Origin: an uncultured Massilia sp.
Lineage (GTDB): Bacteria > Pseudomonadota > Gammaproteobacteria > Burkholderiales > Burkholderiaceae
Assembly: GCA_946481275.1 (NCBI GenBank)
Contig: CAMLMV010000008.1
Coordinates: 62,001 to 126,000 of the forward strand
DNA: 64,000 nucleotides
Reading direction: 5' to 3'
How positions within the stretch are numbered: the stretch's first letter is position 1; the number at the start of each line of letters is the position of its first letter. Shown here one piece after another: positions 61,580 to 64,000 of the stretch. The notes under the pieces are model-generated. The model was given only the letters and a program-made list of their open reading frames with translations. It was not told where the DNA came from and searched no databases. The position numbers and the translations under genes are program-made.

Positions 61580-64000
61580 GTGGAAAGCGCGAGCGAGTTC
61601 CTGCGGGTTCTGCAGCACGAAAAGGTCCTGAGCACCGCGCACCGGCCGTTGCGCCTGCGCCTGGCCCACGGCGGCCAGCTCGCGGAGGACGTGCTGCTGC
61701 CCCAGCGGGTCGTGGGCCACGAGGCGATCTGCGGCGGCATCGACTACCGCGTCGCCTGCGTCGCGAGCAGCCCGCACATCGCGCTGAAGGACCTGATCGC
61801 GCTGCCGGCCGAACTGCAGTTCGTCACCGACCGGGGCCAGCTGCGCAGCGTGTGCGGCATCGTCACCGAAGCGCGCGCGGGCGACGCCGACGGCGGCCTG
61901 GCCGGCTACGAGCTCGTCCTGCGCGACGTGTTCGCCGTGATGGAAAAGCGTACCAACAGCCGCGTCTTCCGCTACCAGAACGAACTGGAGATCGTGCAGG
62001 TGCTGTGCGACGAATGGCGCCAGTCGAACACGGTGCTGGCCAACGCGTTCGAACTCGAACTCGACCCGCTGTTCGACATGCGCCAGTTCCCGCCGCGCGA
62101 ACAGACCATGCAGTACAACGAGTCCGACGCCGCGTTCGTGCGCCGGCTGCTCAAGCGGCGCGGTATCGCGTGGGTGTTCCGCCCGGGCCGCGGCCGCGGC
62201 AGCCCCGTCGACCCCGCGCACGACCGCACGCCCGCGCACACGCTGGTGCTGTTCAACGACCCGAACGGCCTGCCGCAGAACGCGGCCGGCACCGTGCGCT
62301 ACCACCGCGACAGCATGGCGGACGGCCGCGACACGGTGCAATCCTGGCGCGCCGCGCGCCGCCTGCAGCCGGGCGTCGCCACGCGCCACAGCTGGGATTA
62401 CAAGAACCCGGACGCCGCGCAATTCATGACGGCGACCGCGCGCAGCAACGTCGACCAGGGCCCGAGCGGCAACGCGCTGGCCGCATCGCTGGACGACTAC
62501 CTGATCGAGATGCCGCACGCCGGCAACGACGTCGAGGATCACTGGCGCCTGGGCCACGTGCGCATGAGCCGTCACGAATTCGAATCGAAGTGCTTCCAGG
62601 GCGAGGGCAGCGTGCGCGACTTCTGCGCCGGCCAGTATTTTTCGCTGGAAGGCCATCCGGAGATCGACACCCATCCCGCCGCGGAGCGCGATTTCGTGAT
62701 CACCGAACTGCACGTCGTTGCCGACAACAACCTCCCACGCGACCTTGAGCGCCACGCCAGGCAGTTGTCCGCGGAGGCGGCCCTGGGCGCGCTGCCTGCG
62801 CCGCGCGCGGGCGACGGGCAGGCGCGCGTACGCGTGAACTTTTCCGCCGTCCGGCGCGGCATTCCCATCGTGCCTGCCTATGACCCGCGTACCGACCTGC
62901 CGCATCCGCAGCTGCAAAGCGCCATCGTCGTGGGGCCGGCCGGCGAGGACGTCCACTGCGACGCGCTCGGCCGCGTAAAAATCCGCTTCCCGGGCATGCG
63001 CGCCGCCGACCACCGTCATGCGCACGGCGCCGGCGCGTCCGGTTCGCCGGCCGATTCCGCCTGGGTGCGCGTGGCGTCCAACTGGGCCGGCAACGGCAAC
63101 GGCGGCCAGCAGCAGGCCGGCGCGCTGTCGCTGCCGCGCGTGGGTTCCGAAGTGCTGGTGGCCTTCCTCGGCGGCGACCCGGACCGCCCGATCATCCTCG
63201 CCCAGCTGTACAACCAGCGCGCGGCGCCGCCCGCGTTCAGCCAGGCGGGCCCGTTGCCGGGCAACCGGTACATGTCGGGCACACGCACGCACGAGATCCA
63301 GGGCGCGCGCGGCAACCAGCTGCGCTTCGACGACACGCGCGGCGAGATCAGCGCCCAGCTGGCCAGCGACCACGGCACGTCGGAGCTGAACCTCGGCTGG
63401 CTGACGCGCCCCCGCGCCGACGGCACCGGCACGCCGCGCGGGGAGGGCGCCGAGCTGCGCAGCGACCTGTCGGTGGCGGTGCGCGGCGCCCAGGGGGTGC
63501 TGATCAGCGCCGAGGCAAGCCCGCAGGGAGAAGGCGGCCAGCTCGACCGCGCCGGCCTGGCGGGCCTGGCCGACGTCATGCAGGGCATCCTCGACGAAGT
63601 GGGCAAGCTGGCGGCCGTCCACACGGACGACGAACCGACGGGCAAGCGCCTCGCCGCCCTCGTCGACAAGCTGAAACGCTGGCACGCGGGCAGCAATGTC
63701 GCGGAAGGTGCCACGGGCGGTGGCGAACCGATCCTGGCCGCGACGGCGCCGAACGGCATCATCGTCGCCAGCAACGACAACCTGGCGCTGGGCGCGAGCG
63801 GCAAGGTGGACGTCGTCAGCGCGGGCGACGCCGAGGTGGCGGCCGGCGCCAACATCTTCGTGCGCGCCGCACGGCGCCTGAGCCTGTTCGCCCACGAACT
63901 GGGCGTGCGCCTCGTCGCGGGCCGCGGCGACATCGTCGTGCACACGCACGTGGGCAATATCCAGATCAAGTCGGCGGGCCGCATCAGCCTGATCGCGGCA
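61580..64000 (+). CDS. vgrG: Type VI secretion spike protein VgrG, 3' end beyond the window
   Basis: At least 807 residues are in the window and no stop is met. A GTG start with GGGAGAG before it is used. The N-terminal gp27-like part has LRLAHGGQLAEDVLLPQRVVG and TMQYNESDAAFVRRLLKRRG. The gp5-like OB domain shows HCDALGRVKIRFPG and LPRVGSEVLVAFLGGDPDRPIILAQLYN (about residues 455-550). A DUF2345 extension follows (GRGDIVVHTHVGNIQIKSAGRISL). VgrG tips the type VI tube and often carries or loads an effector; the effector end and any neighbour are off the window. No other T6SS genes are present here. Confidence 0.93.
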   Translation, partial: MESASEFLRVLQHEKVLSTAHRPLRLRLAHGGQLAEDVLLPQRVVGHEAICGGIDYRVACVASSPHIALKDLIALPAELQFVTDRGQLRSVCGIVTEARAGDADGGLAGYELVLRDVFAVMEKRTNSRVFRYQNELEIVQVLCDEWRQSNTVLANAFELELDPLFDMRQFPPREQTMQYNESDAAFVRRLLKRRGIAWVFRPGRGRGSPVDPAHDRTPAHTLVLFNDPNGLPQNAAGTVRYHRDSMADGRDTVQSWRAARRLQPGVATRHSWDYKNPDAAQFMTATARSNVDQGPSGNALAASLDDYLIEMPHAGNDVEDHWRLGHVRMSRHEFESKCFQGEGSVRDFCAGQYFSLEGHPEIDTHPAAERDFVITELHVVADNNLPRDLERHARQLSAEAALGALPAPRAGDGQARVRVNFSAVRRGIPIVPAYDPRTDLPHPQLQSAIVVGPAGEDVHCDALGRVKIRFPGMRAADHRHAHGAGASGSPADSAWVRVASNWAGNGNGGQQQAGALSLPRVGSEVLVAFLGGDPDRPIILAQLYNQRAAPPAFSQAGPLPGNRYMSGTRTHEIQGARGNQLRFDDTRGEISAQLASDHGTSELNLGWLTRPRADGTGTPRGEGAELRSDLSVAVRGAQGVLISAEASPQGEGGQLDRAGLAGLADVMQGILDEVGKLAAVHTDDEPTGKRLAALVDKLKRWHAGSNVAEGATGGGEPILAATAPNGIIVASNDNLALGASGKVDVVSAGDAEVAAGANIFVRAARRLSLFAHELGVRLVAGRGDIVVHTHVGNIQIKSAGRISLIAA

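Noticed and set aside
60725..63949. Minus-strand frame of 1074 codons opposite tatD and vgrG
   Set aside because: Its product is Arg/Ala/His-rich without motifs. The plus strand carries TatD and a well-conserved VgrG; the open frame is a mirror of GC-rich codons.

Overview
The window is a dense, GC-rich bacterial chromosome segment with 58 supported protein genes, counting a partial one at each end and a doubtful 15-codon leader. No tRNA, rRNA, CRISPR array, transposase or integrase was seen. The gene content points to a betaproteobacterium, most likely Oxalobacteraceae of the Massilia/Janthinobacterium type. It combines recJ, prfB and lysS near lolC-lolD-tatD, a split-start RF2 gene, many two-membrane envelope proteins (TonB receptor, porin, Lol system, PBP1a), a plant-polysaccharide lyase and type VI secretion. 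The species call is inference.

Layout. 1-3.3 kb: a chemoreceptor gene overlapping a porin gene, plus the start of a third gene. 3.5-6 kb: trxC, a DUF72 gene, a Mut7-C RNase-fold gene and a small unknown gene. 6-9.8 kb: a tight six-gene minus-strand operon (ABC permease, ABC ATPase, Amj-type lipid II flippase, an unknown protein, a GNAT acetyltransferase, an unknown protein). 9.9-15.3 kb: a glycine-zipper microprotein, then cdaR divergent from an MFS carrier, glycerate kinase and a PLP enzyme, probably a glycerate/sugar-diacid use cluster. 15.3-20.2 kb: a branched-chain amino acid ABC operon with a fused LivM-LivG. 20.3-28 kb: a lipoprotein, an EamA exporter with a GNAT enzyme, a ThuA-like protein convergent with a TonB-dependent receptor, and an SGNH hydrolase. 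28-35.4 kb: serB, mfd, a Ser/Thr/Gly-rich lipoprotein and mrcA. 35.5-42.9 kb: OPT and POT peptide transporters, a LysR regulator divergent from an NAD-dependent epimerase-like gene, and ppnN. 43-46.3 kb: prfB (programmed +1 frameshift), a HAD phosphatase and lysS. 46.4-53.5 kb: an accessory stretch (cpdB, a Sel1-like protein, a GAF/HTH regulator, DUF2288, a RES-Xre toxin-antitoxin pair, a SnoaL-like protein, a rhamnogalacturonan lyase). 53.5-58.4 kb: recJ with its partner and two ferritin-like genes. 58.5-61.3 kb: lolC-lolD-tatD. 61.6 kb to the end: a type VI spike gene, vgrG, running off the window.

The most unusual features are the Amj/ABC envelope operon with a probable AUC start codon, the chemoreceptor-porin overlap under a run of three palindromes, a likely leaderless cdaR transcript beside a nested palindrome, the uncharacterised ferritin-like pair, and the accessory block between prfB and recJ. 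Starts were chosen from ribosome-binding sites and neighbour overlaps, and several differ from the longest possible reading frame.
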